64,000 bases of DNA from Comamonadaceae bacterium (GTDB lineage Bacteria > Pseudomonadota > Gammaproteobacteria > Burkholderiales > Burkholderiaceae_C): contig JAIYAR010000009.1 of the NCBI GenBank assembly GCA_027488985.1, positions 1 to 64,000 of the forward strand, given 5' to 3'. How positions within the stretch are numbered: position 1 is the stretch's first letter; each line of letters begins with the position of its first letter. This document shows, one piece after another, positions 26,651-36,179 of this stretch. Below the pieces are notes generated by a model, which was not told where the DNA came from, ran no database searches, and saw nothing but the letters and a program-made list of their open reading frames with translations. Both the position numbers and the translations under genes were made by a program.

Positions 26651-29319
26651 GGCGCGCTCCAGAAATCTTTACGGCACAGGCCTCGCGCCTGGCAGTAGTC
26701 ACAGGCAACGCCATCCCCCAGTGCGGGCAAGGACTCACCAGCCGCCAACCGGGCCATGTCAGTGGCAATGCCTTCCACCAAGGCGTCACGGGCCAGCACA
26801 ATGTCTTTTTGCTCTACGGCCACCGTACCATCCCGCTCGCCCACATTGATGTACGCGGCCTGCAAGGTGTCGTGGGGCAGTAGCGCGGCATAAAAGGCGA
26901 TCTGGGTGTCTTCCAGCGGGGTCTTGACCCGCTCTTTGGTTTTGGCCGAAGGTTCGGTTTTGTAGTCCAGCACCATGGTCGCTCCACCAGTGCCCGTGTC
27001 CGTGTCCGTACGGTCAATGCGGCCCATGAGCGTGACGCTGCCCACCGGCTGGGTGTGCGAGGTTTCGCCACTGGCATAGGTCCAGCCTTGGGCCTCGTGT
27101 TTGTCCAGCCATTGCAAGTAGCCCTCGCGCACGTTGGGCCAAGCAGCCGCAAAGGGCAGGAACTCGCCATCCGGCAAGCCCATGGATGCGGTCACCGAGT
27201 TCGCACAGGTTTCCAGCAAAGCGCGGCGCGGCTCACACCCAATCACAGGCGCTGCCTGCAAGGCGGCGTGAAATTCCTGCAGCACGGCATGCAGCCAGAG
27301 CCCGAAGTCCCGCTTGTCCACATCAGACTCCAGCTCGTCCGCCGGCTTGAGACCGAGTTGCCGGAGCGCAAAAAAGCGGTAGGGGCAGGTGCGCAAATCT
27401 TCGTAGGCACTGGCTGACAACTGGCGTACCGGCAAGCGGTCGCCACGCGGCATAGGTGGGAGCACGGGCGCGGGCGTGACCTGCCTGGATGTGCGTGGAT
27501 CAATCGCAAGCCCCTCCGACGCGCCGGGCTTTAGGCGCAAACACTGCACCAGCGGGCTGGCTGCGATGTGTTCACCGGTGTCGTCACTGCTGCGCCACAG
27601 CACTTCCACCACTGGCGCTTGCAAGGCCTGGCGCCAGGACGCGCGCAGACGGGATTCCAATTCAGCGCGAGATGGCATGCCCAATGCCGCGCGCTGGGCA
27701 GGAGTCCAAATGCCTGCCGGCTCCGGAGAAGGCTTCAAACGCACCTCGTCACAGCCAGCCAGCACCACCGCTGCGAAGGGCCGGGCCAGCATCTGGCTCA
27801 TGGGCAGGATGACGACCTGCTCCTCCTCAGGGTATGCGGGTTGAAAACTGTGGGCTTCGAGCACCTGGTTCACCCAGGACGAAAAAGCGCTCAAGTCCAT
27901 GCGAGTGCCGGCCCACAAGGCGGCATCCATATAGTCCGCCCAAGCTTGCGGCTCTGGCGGGGTCAAGCGCAGCGCACTCAGCGCCATGGCCCCGGCCTCA
28001 TCGGACCGCATGGCATCCCACCAACCACAGGTTTGCAACACCGCCTGCATGCGGGTCAGCCATGCCGGCAATGGGCGACTGCCATTCAACTCACTGCGAA
28101 CCTGATCGACACGGGCACACGTTGCGCGCAAAGCCTCTGCGTCCTTGACGGGTTTGCAGCCGGACACATGGCGCCAGTCGCGCACCTGCTCTTTGCGCAA
28201 TGCTTGTTCCAGTGCCTGCAATTCACCCGCAAAAGCCGGGGCCAGCTTGAACGCATTCAACACGGCATCCGTGCTGGCGTTCCACACCGCGGCCCGCAGT
28301 AAGGCCATGATCGCCGCTCCGGCCCGGCTGGTCGATAGCTTCCAGCCGTTCTCATCCCGCATGGCAATACCTGCAGACTCCAGCATGGCGCGCACCCGCC
28401 GCGTCAATGCGCGGTCGGACGACACCAGGGCCAACGGATAGCGGTCGGCTGCCACATGCGTGATGGCACAGGCTGCAGCCCGCTGGGCTTCATCTTCTGA
28501 GTCTTCGCAAGCATGGAAATGCAGGTGGTCCAAGTTGAGATTCAAGTTGGCGCCTGCACTGGGATGGACGCCGTCCAACTGGAACAATTCAGCCTTGCTG
28601 CCCCAAAGCGCCTTCAGCGCGTCAGAAACCGGTTCAGAGCTCAAACCTTGCACCAAGGCCACGGCATCCCACGGATCCAACACTTCCTCATTAAAAAGCG
28701 CATCAGTGGAGTAAGAGGACAACGCTGCCCACTCCACAGCGACACGGACGACCCGGGCCTCCCACGCAAGCGCTTGACTCTCCATTCCAACCGACACTGC
28801 CGCGCGAGCCTCTGAAGCCCACGCACTCCGCCCCTGCGGACCAGCCGCTGCAGCCCAAGGCGCGAGTTGGTGGGCAGTCTCAGCCAACAGACCTGCCAGG
28901 GAGGCTTGGTTGCCCATGCCAGCTTGGGCCAAAAGGTGCTGTGCCGTCAGGGTGTCCAGCGCCATGTCGTGACTGATATCGGTGGCCTGCAAGCTACGGG
29001 CAGATATCGATGCCAACCAATTGGAGGTGGTTTCAAACCGGGGAGAAAAACCCTGCGGGTGAAGGTCTGACCACACCCGGCGAGCCAAGGGAAGCAGCTG
29101 GGCATAAGGCAGCAACACCAGTGTGCGTCCGGGGTGGGCGCCGGACGATGCGATCCACTGCTGAAGCCGCGGTACCAAACCGCTCACAGGAGCGGACCAC
29201 AAGGCCATGGAGGGATGACTTGCCGCATAGGAGAAGGCTCGCAGCCCTCGGGCTGCATCGCTTTTGGCTATGCCGGTGATAGCTTGCGGGGCGTCATGGG
29301 GGGGCTTGGTTTCTGTCAC
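26647..29319 (-). CDS. AddB-like PD-(D/E)XK nuclease subunit
   Basis: An 890-residue partner of the AddA-like helicase. The N-terminal region, where AddB-type proteins carry a P-loop, reads APVSGLVPRLQQW and lacks GKS/T, so ATP binding there is doubtful. The C-terminal nuclease has GRIDRTD and VLDYKTEP, the Asp/Lys of the PD-(D/E)XK core. A single Cys in RTCPYRFFAL and the cluster CDYCQARGLC fit the four-cysteine iron-sulfur clasp known from AddB nucleases. The start is a GTG at 29319, only 46 bp from the divergent trxA start. Confidence 0.85.
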   Translation of the reverse strand: MTETKPPHDAPQAITGIAKSDAARGLRAFSYAASHPSMALWSAPVSGLVPRLQQWIASSGAHPGRTLVLLPYAQLLPLARRVWSDLHPQGFSPRFETTSNWLASISARSLQATDISHDMALDTLTAQHLLAQAGMGNQASLAGLLAETAHQLAPWAAAAGPQGRSAWASEARAAVSVGMESQALAWEARVVRVAVEWAALSSYSTDALFNEEVLDPWDAVALVQGLSSEPVSDALKALWGSKAELFQLDGVHPSAGANLNLNLDHLHFHACEDSEDEAQRAAACAITHVAADRYPLALVSSDRALTRRVRAMLESAGIAMRDENGWKLSTSRAGAAIMALLRAAVWNASTDAVLNAFKLAPAFAGELQALEQALRKEQVRDWRHVSGCKPVKDAEALRATCARVDQVRSELNGSRPLPAWLTRMQAVLQTCGWWDAMRSDEAGAMALSALRLTPPEPQAWADYMDAALWAGTRMDLSAFSSWVNQVLEAHSFQPAYPEEEQVVILPMSQMLARPFAAVVLAGCDEVRLKPSPEPAGIWTPAQRAALGMPSRAELESRLRASWRQALQAPVVEVLWRSSDDTGEHIAASPLVQCLRLKPGASEGLAIDPRTSRQVTPAPVLPPMPRGDRLPVRQLSASAYEDLRTCPYRFFALRQLGLKPADELESDVDKRDFGLWLHAVLQEFHAALQAAPVIGCEPRRALLETCANSVTASMGLPDGEFLPFAAAWPNVREGYLQWLDKHEAQGWTYASGETSHTQPVGSVTLMGRIDRTDTDTGTGGATMVLDYKTEPSAKTKERVKTPLEDTQIAFYAALLPHDTLQAAYINVGERDGTVAVEQKDIVLARDALVEGIATDMARLAAGESLPALGDGVACDYCQARGLCRKDFWSAP

Positions 29320-29365
29320 AATGCCGCAACTTTAGCTGCATTAGCACTCTTCCAAAGGAAACTCC

Positions 29366-29698
29366 ATGGCCAGCGAACTCATCAAACACGTCACCGACGC
29401 CACATTTGAAGCCGATGTATTGCAGTCTGCGCAACCCATACTTGTGGACTACTGGGCGGAGTGGTGCGGCCCCTGCAAAATGATCGCGCCCATCCTCGAT
29501 GAGGTGTCTGCCACTTACGAAGGCAAGCTGCAGATCGCCAAAATGAACGTGGACGAGAACCGCGACATTCCCGCCAAGTTCGGTATCCGTGGCATCCCCA
29601 CTTTGATGCTGTTCAAGGACGGTCAATTGGCGGCTACCAAGGTCGGCGCTTTGAGCAAAGCGCAACTCACTGCCTTCATTGACCAGCAACTGGCCTGA
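29366..29698 (+). CDS. trxA: Thioredoxin 1
   Basis: A 110-residue cytoplasmic dithiol reductant with the active site [13 protein letters not shown], cis-Pro region [12 protein letters not shown] and standard length. It is electron donor to, among others, LMW-type arsenate reductases such as the one in this window. AAGGAA lies upstream of the ATG. It is monocistronic, with its own terminator. Confidence 0.98.
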   Translation: MASELIKHVTDATFEADVLQSAQPILVDYWAEWCGPCKMIAPILDEVSATYEGKLQIAKMNVDENRDIPAKFGIRGIPTLMLFKDGQLAATKVGALSKAQLTAFIDQQLA

Positions 29699-29714
29699 TC
29701 CGCCTTTCGCCCCT

Positions 29715-29749
29715 GCGACCGTGACACTGCAGCACGGTCGCATTTTCCT
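29715..29749 (+). terminator. trxA terminator
   Basis: Perfect 9-bp stem GCGACCGTG (29715-29723) with CACGGTCGC (29733-29741), followed by ATTTT. Confidence 0.8.
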
Positions 29750-29918
29750 GTCATAATATTTGTGTTCATCCGCCGGATTGAAGGCGGTCAGCCAGATCAG
29801 GCTCAGGACACCGAGGCCAAGCACACGGTCTTGCCTCATTCCCCACTCCCCTGAATTTTTTGAACCAACCTTGGTTTTCTTGCCGATTTCCGGTTAACGC
29901 CCTGACGGGACCCACTCC

Positions 29919-31184
29919 ATGCATTTAAACGAACTCAAAGCACTGCACGTGTCCGAAGTGCTCAAGCAAGCCGAAGAACTTGAGATTGAAAACACCGGCC
30001 GCATGCGCAAGCAGGAGCTGATGTTCGCAATCATCAAGAAGCGGGCCCGTGCCGGCGAGCAGATCATTGCCGACGGCGTGCTGGAAATCCTGCCGGACGG
30101 CTTCGGCTTTCTGCGTAGCCCCGACACCAGCTACACCGCCAGCACGGACGACATCTACATCAGCCCCAGCCAAGTCCGCAGGTTCAACCTGCACACCGGA
30201 GACATGATCGAAGGTGAAGTGCGCACCCCCAAGGATGGCGAACGTTACTTTGCGCTGAACAAGCTGGACAAGGTGAACGGCGGACCGCCGGAAGGCAACA
30301 AGCACAAGGTCATGTTCGAAAACTTGACCCCCTTGTTCCCCAAGGTGCAAATGCGCCTTGAACAAGATGGCATCAAGACCGACGAAAACATCACCGGCCG
30401 CGTCATCGACATCATTGCACCCATCGGCAAAGGCCAACGCGCCCTGCTGGTGGCACCGCCCAAGAGCGGCAAGACAGTGATGATGCAGCACATTGCCCAC
30501 GCCATATCTGCGAACTACCCCGACAGCCACATGATGGTGTTGCTGGTCGATGAGCGCCCAGAAGAAGTGACTGAAATGCAGCGCACCGTCAAGGGTGAGG
30601 TGATTGCCTCCACCTTTGACGAACCCGCAGCGCGTCACGTTCACGTCGCGGAAATGGTGATTGAGCGTGCAAAACGCTTGGTTGAGCTGAAAAAAGACGT
30701 GGTGATCCTGCTGGACTCCATCACCCGCTTGGCCCGGGCCTACAACAACGTGGTTCCGTCTTCCGGCAAAGTGTTGACCGGTGGTGTGGATGCGAATGCT
30801 TTGCAGCGCCCCAAGCGATTCCTGGGTGCCGCCCGTAACGTCGAAGAAGGCGGCTCACTCACTATCATTGCAACCGCGCTGGTGGATACCGGCAGCCGTA
30901 TGGATGAAGTGATCTTTGAAGAGTTCAAGGGCACCGGCAACAGCGAAGTGCACTTGGACCGTCGTCTTTATGAAAAGCGGATCTTCCCTTCCATCCAGCT
31001 CAACCGCAGCGGTACCCGTCGCGAAGAATTGCTGCTGCAGCCGGAAATCCTGCAAAAAACCCGCATCCTGCGACAGTTCCTCTACAACATGGACGAAATC
31101 GAATCCATGGAGATGGTGCTCAAGCAAATGCGGGCCACCAAGAACAACAGCGAGTTCTTCGACATGATGCGTCGGGGCGGCTGA
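29919..31184 (+). CDS. rho: Transcription termination factor Rho
   Basis: A hexameric RNA helicase that ends transcription at Rho-dependent sites. The 421-residue product has the N-terminal Rho_N helices ([20 protein letters not shown]), a cold-shock-like RNA-binding domain ([26 protein letters not shown]), Walker [14 protein letters not shown], Walker [12 protein letters not shown], the Q-loop/R-loop region ([20 protein letters not shown]) and the conserved C-terminus. The roughly 170-bp leader after the trxA terminator has no obvious second terminator; autoregulation of Rho by its leader is known in other bacteria. Confidence 0.98.
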   Translation: MHLNELKALHVSEVLKQAEELEIENTGRMRKQELMFAIIKKRARAGEQIIADGVLEILPDGFGFLRSPDTSYTASTDDIYISPSQVRRFNLHTGDMIEGEVRTPKDGERYFALNKLDKVNGGPPEGNKHKVMFENLTPLFPKVQMRLEQDGIKTDENITGRVIDIIAPIGKGQRALLVAPPKSGKTVMMQHIAHAISANYPDSHMMVLLVDERPEEVTEMQRTVKGEVIASTFDEPAARHVHVAEMVIERAKRLVELKKDVVILLDSITRLARAYNNVVPSSGKVLTGGVDANALQRPKRFLGAARNVEEGGSLTIIATALVDTGSRMDEVIFEEFKGTGNSEVHLDRRLYEKRIFPSIQLNRSGTRREELLLQPEILQKTRILRQFLYNMDEIESMEMVLKQMRATKNNSEFFDMMRRGG

Positions 31185-31196
31185 TTCTGACTAGGC

Positions 31197-31202
31197 TATA
31201 AT
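31197..31202 (+). promoter_or_regulatory. -10 element upstream of rpmE2
   Basis: Exact TATAAT 13-18 bases after the rho stop. No convincing -35 element is seen, so this would be a weak or activated promoter. Confidence 0.4.
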
Positions 31203-31238
31203 TTAGGGTTTTCGCGACAAGTACGCCGAGTTTTTATA

Positions 31239-31257
31239 TTGCGCAGGGTTTGCGCAA
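31239..31257 (+). promoter_or_regulatory. Stem-loop in rpmE2 leader
   Basis: TTGCGCA (31239-31245), five-base loop, TGCGCAA (31251-31257). No U-tract follows, so it is unlikely to terminate rho transcripts. It could be a leader structure for the L31 gene. Confidence 0.35.
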
Positions 31258-31293
31258 GGACCGGCGCGGCTAGCGCAACTGATGGAGAAGAGT

Positions 31294-31551
31294 ATGAAAG
31301 AAGGCATTCACCCCAACTACCGCGAAGTTTGCTTCCAGGACATGTCCAACGGCTTCAAGTTCGTGACACGTTCTTGCGCAAACACCAAGGAAATGATCGA
31401 CATGGAAGACGGCCGCAAATTGCCCCTCTTCAAGCTCGACACCACCAGCGAATCCCACCCCTTCTACACCGGCACCCAAAAGTCTGTGGACAACATGGGC
31501 GGACGCGTGGAAAAATTCCGCAACCGTTTCGGCAAAACCGCAGCGAAGTAA
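31294..31551 (+). CDS. rpmE2: Ribosomal protein bL31, type B
   Basis: An 85-residue large-subunit protein of the type B (YkgM-like) family: [20 protein letters not shown] and [15 protein letters not shown] [19 protein letters not shown]. It lacks the zinc-binding CxxC pair of type A. I chose the ATG at 31294 because the in-frame ATG at 31282 overlaps the GGAG ribosome binding site. It is located after rho, as is common in the group. Confidence 0.96.
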   Translation: MKEGIHPNYREVCFQDMSNGFKFVTRSCANTKEMIDMEDGRKLPLFKLDTTSESHPFYTGTQKSVDNMGGRVEKFRNRFGKTAAK

Positions 31552-31582
31552 TCTCAGTTCAGGCCCAGGCCTGGGTTGGCAT

Positions 31583-31618
31583 AAAAGCAGCACGGATCCC
31601 CGGGCTGCTTTTTTTTTG
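31583..31618 (+). terminator. rpmE2 terminator
   Basis: Stem AAAAGCAGC (31583-31591) with GCTGCTTTT (31604-31612), extended by a nine-base T-run. Confidence 0.88.
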
Positions 31619-31647
31619 ATTCAAACCTGTTTCCAACTTTCATCCGC

Positions 31648-33351
31648 GTGAACCTACCGAATCCAGCCATCGTTGCGCAAGCCTCTGTCCGACGACTTCC
31701 ACGCCCTGCCCTGATTCTTTTATGTCTGGCCTTTATCGGCGCGGGCTTTGTGGGTCGCGATGCATGGCGCAGTGCAGATTTGAGTGCGCTTGGATTTATG
31801 GCCGCACTCGCCCGGGACGATGCTTCCTGGTTACATCCAATGCTGTTAGATAGCAAGCCTGAGTTTCCCGCGCTGCTCCCCTATTGGATAGGTGCCTGGA
31901 CACTGCAGATAACACCGAATGGTTGGCCAGCAGACTTTTGGGTGCGTATTCCGTTTGCGTTGCTATTGACACTGGCTTTTGCTGGAACGTGGTACGGCAG
32001 CTATTACCTGGCTCGTTCGCCGGCGGCCCAACCGGTTGCTTTTGCCTTCGGAGGTGAAGCAAAACCAACGGACTATGCCCGCGCCATGGCTGATGGCGGC
32101 CTGTTGGCGTTCCTTGCTACGTTGGGTCTGGCACAACTGGGGCATGAGACAACACCAGCACTTGCACAATTGGGCTTCACTGCACTCTTGTTCTACGCAC
32201 TGAGCGCCCTCCCCTACCACTGCACCGGGCCCTACATCAGTGCCATGCTTGGACTGGCTGGCTTGACCTTGAGTGGTGCGCCCGCCTTGGGCCTGCTCTT
32301 CGGGCTCGGTGGTGCAGTTATCCATGCCATCGACAAACGCACTGGCACAGAGTCAGCCGATGATTCACGCAACGCGACCTTGGAGGCACTGGGGATCGGC
32401 CTGATTTCCATACTGATTGCTTGCGCTGCATGGAAACTGAATCTCTGGGTTTGGAAGGTAGAGTGGCCCGCCCTGACCTGGGTCTATTGGAATGGTCATA
32501 TCCAGCTCTTGCTCTGGTTCACGTGGCCTGCATGGCCCCTGGCCCTTTACAGCGTCTGGCGTTGGCGCAAGCAATTGTTTAACCTCCAAATCAGCCGGCA
32601 CTTGTCTCTACCGTCTTGGTTTATCGTGACCAGCGTAGGAACCATGTTGCTTTCTGGCGCCCCTGACCGGACCCTGCTGTTAGCCCTTCCAGCGTTTGCG
32701 GCGATGGCGGCTTTCGCTTTACCTACGCTTCGCCGTCAAGTGGCGGCATTGATCGATTGGTTCACGCTGCTCTTTTTCACCGGATGTGGCGTAATCATTT
32801 GGGTGGTATGGCTTGCAATGCAGACCGGAACACCGCCCCAGCCGGCAGCCAACGTGGCCCGTCTGGCACCCGGGTTTGAGGCCAGCTTTCAAATTTTTCC
32901 GTTTTTGTTTGCCGTTACCGCCACCCTGGCATGGGGTTGGTTGGTTCGATGGCGGGCAGGTCGCCATCGTGCTGCGATCTGGAAGAGCCTGGTCCTCCCC
33001 GCCAGTGGTGCGTCACTCTGCTGGCTGCTTCTGATGACGCTGTGGATGCCCTTGCTGGATTACGCCCAGAGCGCCAGAACCATGGTACGGCAGACTACAT
33101 CGGTGATCCCCCCAGGAGACTGTGCTCTGGTCTTGCAGATGGATGTTGCACAAGTTAGCGCCCTACAGTGGTACGGGAACATGAACCTACGGGCTTTCAC
33201 CGCGGGGGCAGATTGCAATTGGTTGCTGACGGAGCCTGCCAGAAGCTCCGGAATATCGCCATCGGTGAATCGCGAACAGTGGGCACCCCACACCCTGGTG
33301 CAACACCCCGTCGCCAACTCAGAGATGTTCTGGATTCTCAAGCGCCTTTAA
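31648..33351 (+). CDS. Polytopic membrane protein, GT-C glycosyltransferase-like
   Basis: 567 residues with roughly ten to twelve hydrophobic segments and a first loop RDAWRSADLSALGFM followed by LDSKPEFPALLPYWIGAWTL. This arrangement (acidic first periplasmic loop, then K-P-PL-Y) recalls ArnT/PMT-like lipid-linked sugar transferases. A soluble-looking C-terminal region follows (TSVIPPGDCALVLQMDVAQV). The start is a GTG at 31648. It stands between the rpmE2 terminator and converging phoR, so it appears to be monocistronic. I do not recognise a characterised homologue; the enzymatic call is an inference from topology. Confidence 0.6.
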   Translation: MNLPNPAIVAQASVRRLPRPALILLCLAFIGAGFVGRDAWRSADLSALGFMAALARDDASWLHPMLLDSKPEFPALLPYWIGAWTLQITPNGWPADFWVRIPFALLLTLAFAGTWYGSYYLARSPAAQPVAFAFGGEAKPTDYARAMADGGLLAFLATLGLAQLGHETTPALAQLGFTALLFYALSALPYHCTGPYISAMLGLAGLTLSGAPALGLLFGLGGAVIHAIDKRTGTESADDSRNATLEALGIGLISILIACAAWKLNLWVWKVEWPALTWVYWNGHIQLLLWFTWPAWPLALYSVWRWRKQLFNLQISRHLSLPSWFIVTSVGTMLLSGAPDRTLLLALPAFAAMAAFALPTLRRQVAALIDWFTLLFFTGCGVIIWVVWLAMQTGTPPQPAANVARLAPGFEASFQIFPFLFAVTATLAWGWLVRWRAGRHRAAIWKSLVLPASGASLCWLLLMTLWMPLLDYAQSARTMVRQTTSVIPPGDCALVLQMDVAQVSALQWYGNMNLRAFTAGADCNWLLTEPARSSGISPSVNREQWAPHTLVQHPVANSEMFWILKRL

Positions 33352-33387
33352 ACTGCCCTCTTAACCCGGCCCGTCGGTTGCCGTGGA

Positions 33388-34710
33388 CTACTGGATGCGT
33401 AGCCTGGCAGCCCTGAAGCGCAATGTGAATTTAGAGCCACGCCCCGGTACGCTCTCGATCAATAGCTCTGCGCCGTGTCGTTGTGCAACGTGTTTGACAA
33501 TCGCCAAGCCGAGTCCGGTTCCACCGGTTTCCCTTGACCGGCTTCTGTCCACGCGGTAGAAGCGTTCGGTCAATCGCGGAACATGCTCAGGCGCGATGCC
33601 AGGCCCGGTATCCTGAACGGAAAGCTCCCCGTCACCTTCCGCCGTTTTGCGCCAATGAACAACGATGTTTTTGTCCGCCGGTGTGTAACGAATGGCATTG
33701 GCAATGAGGTTGAATACGGCGCTGTGCAACTCTGAAGGTGAACCGGTGACCGCTACCGCATCGGAGACAAAGAACTGAATATCCTGCGGCTTACCCCACA
33801 ACAGCGAGGACAAGCTGTGAGCTTCCTGCTTGCACTGCTGCAGTAACTGGACCATGTCCACGAGATCGGCACCGGAGGGCGCAGGACTCCCTTCCAGCTT
33901 GGACAGGGTCAGCAAGTCATTGACCAAACTCTGCATGCGCGACGACTGTTGCGACATCAAGTTCAGGTAGCTTTGTCGCTCCTGTTCATCCAGAGGCAGC
34001 GTTTGAAGCGTCTCCACGAATCCGGCCAGCACGGTCAATGGAGTACGGATCTCGTGAGACACATTGGCCACAAAATCCCGACGCATGGCGTCGGCCTGTT
34101 CCAACGCGGTAATGTCTCTGGACAAGAGAAGGTTGCGCCCCTCACCATAGGGATGCAAATGCACCGACAGACGTACCGGCTTGGATCCGGTGTTTTCCCT
34201 GCCGGGCATCACCAGTCCATGGCTGAAGTCATGCCCTGAATAATATGTTGCAAAGCCGGGGTCTCGGACGAGGTTGCCAAAATGCTGGAGCATGTCACGC
34301 CGGGCATCAAATCCGAAATGCTGTGCCGCCATTTGATTGAACCACTCGATCCGCCCGTTCGTATCCAGAAGGACCACGCCGTTGGGCGAGGCTTGCAAAG
34401 CGGCAAGAAAGTCCTGCAACTTGGTGTCAGCCTCCGCGACGCGGCGCTCCCTGCTCCGCATTTGACGGCGCGTTCTTTCCGCGACCTCGCTCCAAAAACC
34501 GTAGCCGAGACTTAACTCAGTTGATTCACCCGACTGCAACCAACGCATGAAACGGACACCGCGCACGGCATCCACCAGCAACCACACCAGGCTGCCTGTG
34601 ACAACACCCGCCAAGGCGCACCATACCGGTAAATGACCGCCTGCCAAAAGATAGCCGAGCACGCCACCCAGTACCTGCAGCAGCAGGAACGATAGAACGC
34701 GAAAAAACAT
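33388..34710 (-). CDS. phoR: Phosphate regulon sensor kinase PhoR
   Basis: A 440-residue membrane kinase with two N-terminal membrane segments (LSFLLLQVLGGVLGYLLAG; PVWCALAGVVTGSLVWLLV) and a PAS domain (AALQASPNGVVLLDTNGRIE). The phosphoacceptor His is in RRDFVANVSHEIRTPLTVL, and the ATPase boxes are NLIANAIRYTPADK, DTGPGIAPEHVPRL and GGTGLGLAIVKHV. It phosphorylates PhoB when the Pst-PhoU complex signals low phosphate. It is the last gene of the pst-pho operon. Confidence 0.96.
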   Translation of the reverse strand: MFFRVLSFLLLQVLGGVLGYLLAGGHLPVWCALAGVVTGSLVWLLVDAVRGVRFMRWLQSGESTELSLGYGFWSEVAERTRRQMRSRERRVAEADTKLQDFLAALQASPNGVVLLDTNGRIEWFNQMAAQHFGFDARRDMLQHFGNLVRDPGFATYYSGHDFSHGLVMPGRENTGSKPVRLSVHLHPYGEGRNLLLSRDITALEQADAMRRDFVANVSHEIRTPLTVLAGFVETLQTLPLDEQERQSYLNLMSQQSSRMQSLVNDLLTLSKLEGSPAPSGADLVDMVQLLQQCKQEAHSLSSLLWGKPQDIQFFVSDAVAVTGSPSELHSAVFNLIANAIRYTPADKNIVVHWRKTAEGDGELSVQDTGPGIAPEHVPRLTERFYRVDRSRSRETGGTGLGLAIVKHVAQRHGAELLIESVPGRGSKFTLRFRAARLRIQ

Positions 34711-34727
34711 CCGTGAACTGTAAACGT

Positions 34728-35465
34728 TCAGGCGTTGGCCCGGTCAGCCGTTTGAGCGATCGATTGAACGGGTACCGCAGGCTTGGCAGTTAGCCGATAG
34801 CCCGCGCCGCGAACGGTCTCCACCATGGAACCGGCGTGGGCCAGCGCTTCGCGCAATCGCTTCACATGGACATCTACCGTACGCTCTTCGATATAAACGT
34901 GGTCACCCCACACGTTATCAAGCAATTGTGCGCGGCTATGGACCCGCTCTGCATGACCCATCAGGTAATGCAAAAGCTTGAACTCGGTGGGACCAAGCTT
35001 GAGTGCCAGATCCTCAAAAGAAACACGGTGGGTTGCCGGGTCGAGCGTCAAGCCGGCAATGTTCAATGCTTCACCGGTGCTCTCCGGCGTACGACGGCGC
35101 AATACAGCCCTCACTCGAGCCAAAAGCTCTTTGGTAGAAAACGGTTTGGCAATGTAATCATCCGCCCCCGCATCCAGACCAGCCACCCGGTCTGCCTCGT
35201 CGCCGCGCGCTGTCAGCATGATGATGGGGACTTCTTTGGTACGGGGGTCAGCGCGCCAGCGCTTGGCGAGCGTCAGCCCGCTTTCACCCGGCAGCATCCA
35301 ATCCAGAAGAATCAAGTCCGGCACGCCCGCATCGATCTCACGCTGTGCTGAATCACTGTCCATCGCCCAACGTGGCCGGAACCCGTTATGGCGCAGATTC
35401 ACTGCAATCAACTCAGCAATGGCCGATTCGTCTTCGACCACCAGAACGGCGGGCATGGTTTTCAT
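34728..35465 (-). CDS. phoB: Phosphate regulon response regulator PhoB
   Basis: A 245-residue OmpR-family regulator. The receiver has the acceptor Asp in LILLDWMLPGESG and Lys in DYIAKPFSTKEL. The winged-helix domain has LTLDPATHRVSFEDLALKLG, FKLLHYLMGHAERVHSRAQL and RTVDVHVKRLREAL. It binds Pho boxes such as those at 40024, 40101, 48599 and 51456 (inferred). The ATG overlaps the phoU stop as ATGA. Confidence 0.97.
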   Translation of the reverse strand: MKTMPAVLVVEDESAIAELIAVNLRHNGFRPRWAMDSDSAQREIDAGVPDLILLDWMLPGESGLTLAKRWRADPRTKEVPIIMLTARGDEADRVAGLDAGADDYIAKPFSTKELLARVRAVLRRRTPESTGEALNIAGLTLDPATHRVSFEDLALKLGPTEFKLLHYLMGHAERVHSRAQLLDNVWGDHVYIEERTVDVHVKRLREALAHAGSMVETVRGAGYRLTAKPAVPVQSIAQTADRANA

Positions 35466-36163
35466 TTGACAACAGACTCGATTTTCTCCATGGTCGAGTG
35501 ACGCACATCTTCACCCTTGACCACGTAAATGATGAACTCAGCGATGTTTTTCGCGTGATCGCCGATGCGCTCAATCGCCTTCGCCAGGAACAACAAGTCC
35601 AAGCTAGGGGAAATCATGCGGGGATCTTCCATCATGTAGGTGACCAGCTTGCGCACGAAACCGTCAAACTCGGCGTCGATCAAGTCGTCTTCCTTGAGGA
35701 TGGACACCGCGGCGTTCACGTCCAAGCGGGCAAATGCATCCAAGGCTTTGTTCAACAAGCCGGAAGCCAAGTCAGCCGCTACGCGCAGTTCCAATGACGG
35801 CAGCGAACGCGGTGCTCCGCTTTGAATGATGGAACGCACCATGCGTGCGATCTTCTCAGCCTCATCCCCCACACGCTCCAGATTGGCAGTGGTCTTGGAG
35901 ATAGCGATCAACAAGCGCAGATCCCGGGCGGTCGGTTGACGGCGGGCAATGATGCTGGAGAGATCGCGGTCGATTTCCAGCTCCATGGCATTGACGCGCG
36001 CTTCGCGGGCGGTGACTTCATCAGCCACTTCCACGCTGAACTGCGACAAGGCATAAATTGCCTGGCGGATCTGTGATTCGACCAAACCACCCAGTTCCAT
36101 CACTTGAGATGAAACCGAGGTCAGTTCGCTGTCGAACTGGGTTGATAGGTGTTTATCGGACAT
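35462..36163 (-). CDS. phoU: Phosphate signalling protein PhoU
   Basis: A 233-residue all-helical protein made of two PhoU repeats with metal-binding acidic motifs. SDKHLSTQFDSELTSVSSQV, ISKTTANLERVGDEAEKIAR and AKAIERIGDHAKNIAEFIIY are diagnostic. It links the Pst transporter to PhoR and represses the regulon when phosphate is plentiful. The ATG at 36163 was chosen over an ORF that extends 45 codons into pstB. Confidence 0.97.
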   Translation of the reverse strand: MSDKHLSTQFDSELTSVSSQVMELGGLVESQIRQAIYALSQFSVEVADEVTAREARVNAMELEIDRDLSSIIARRQPTARDLRLLIAISKTTANLERVGDEAEKIARMVRSIIQSGAPRSLPSLELRVAADLASGLLNKALDAFARLDVNAAVSILKEDDLIDAEFDGFVRKLVTYMMEDPRMISPSLDLLFLAKAIERIGDHAKNIAEFIIYVVKGEDVRHSTMEKIESVVK

Positions 36164-36179
36164 GTGGTCCTCTCCTTGC

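Noticed and set aside
24761..26698. 645-residue open frame antisense to the AddA-like gene
   Set aside because: It is a mirror of a GC-rich real gene; composition is Gly/His/Leu/Gln-rich and no family features are seen.
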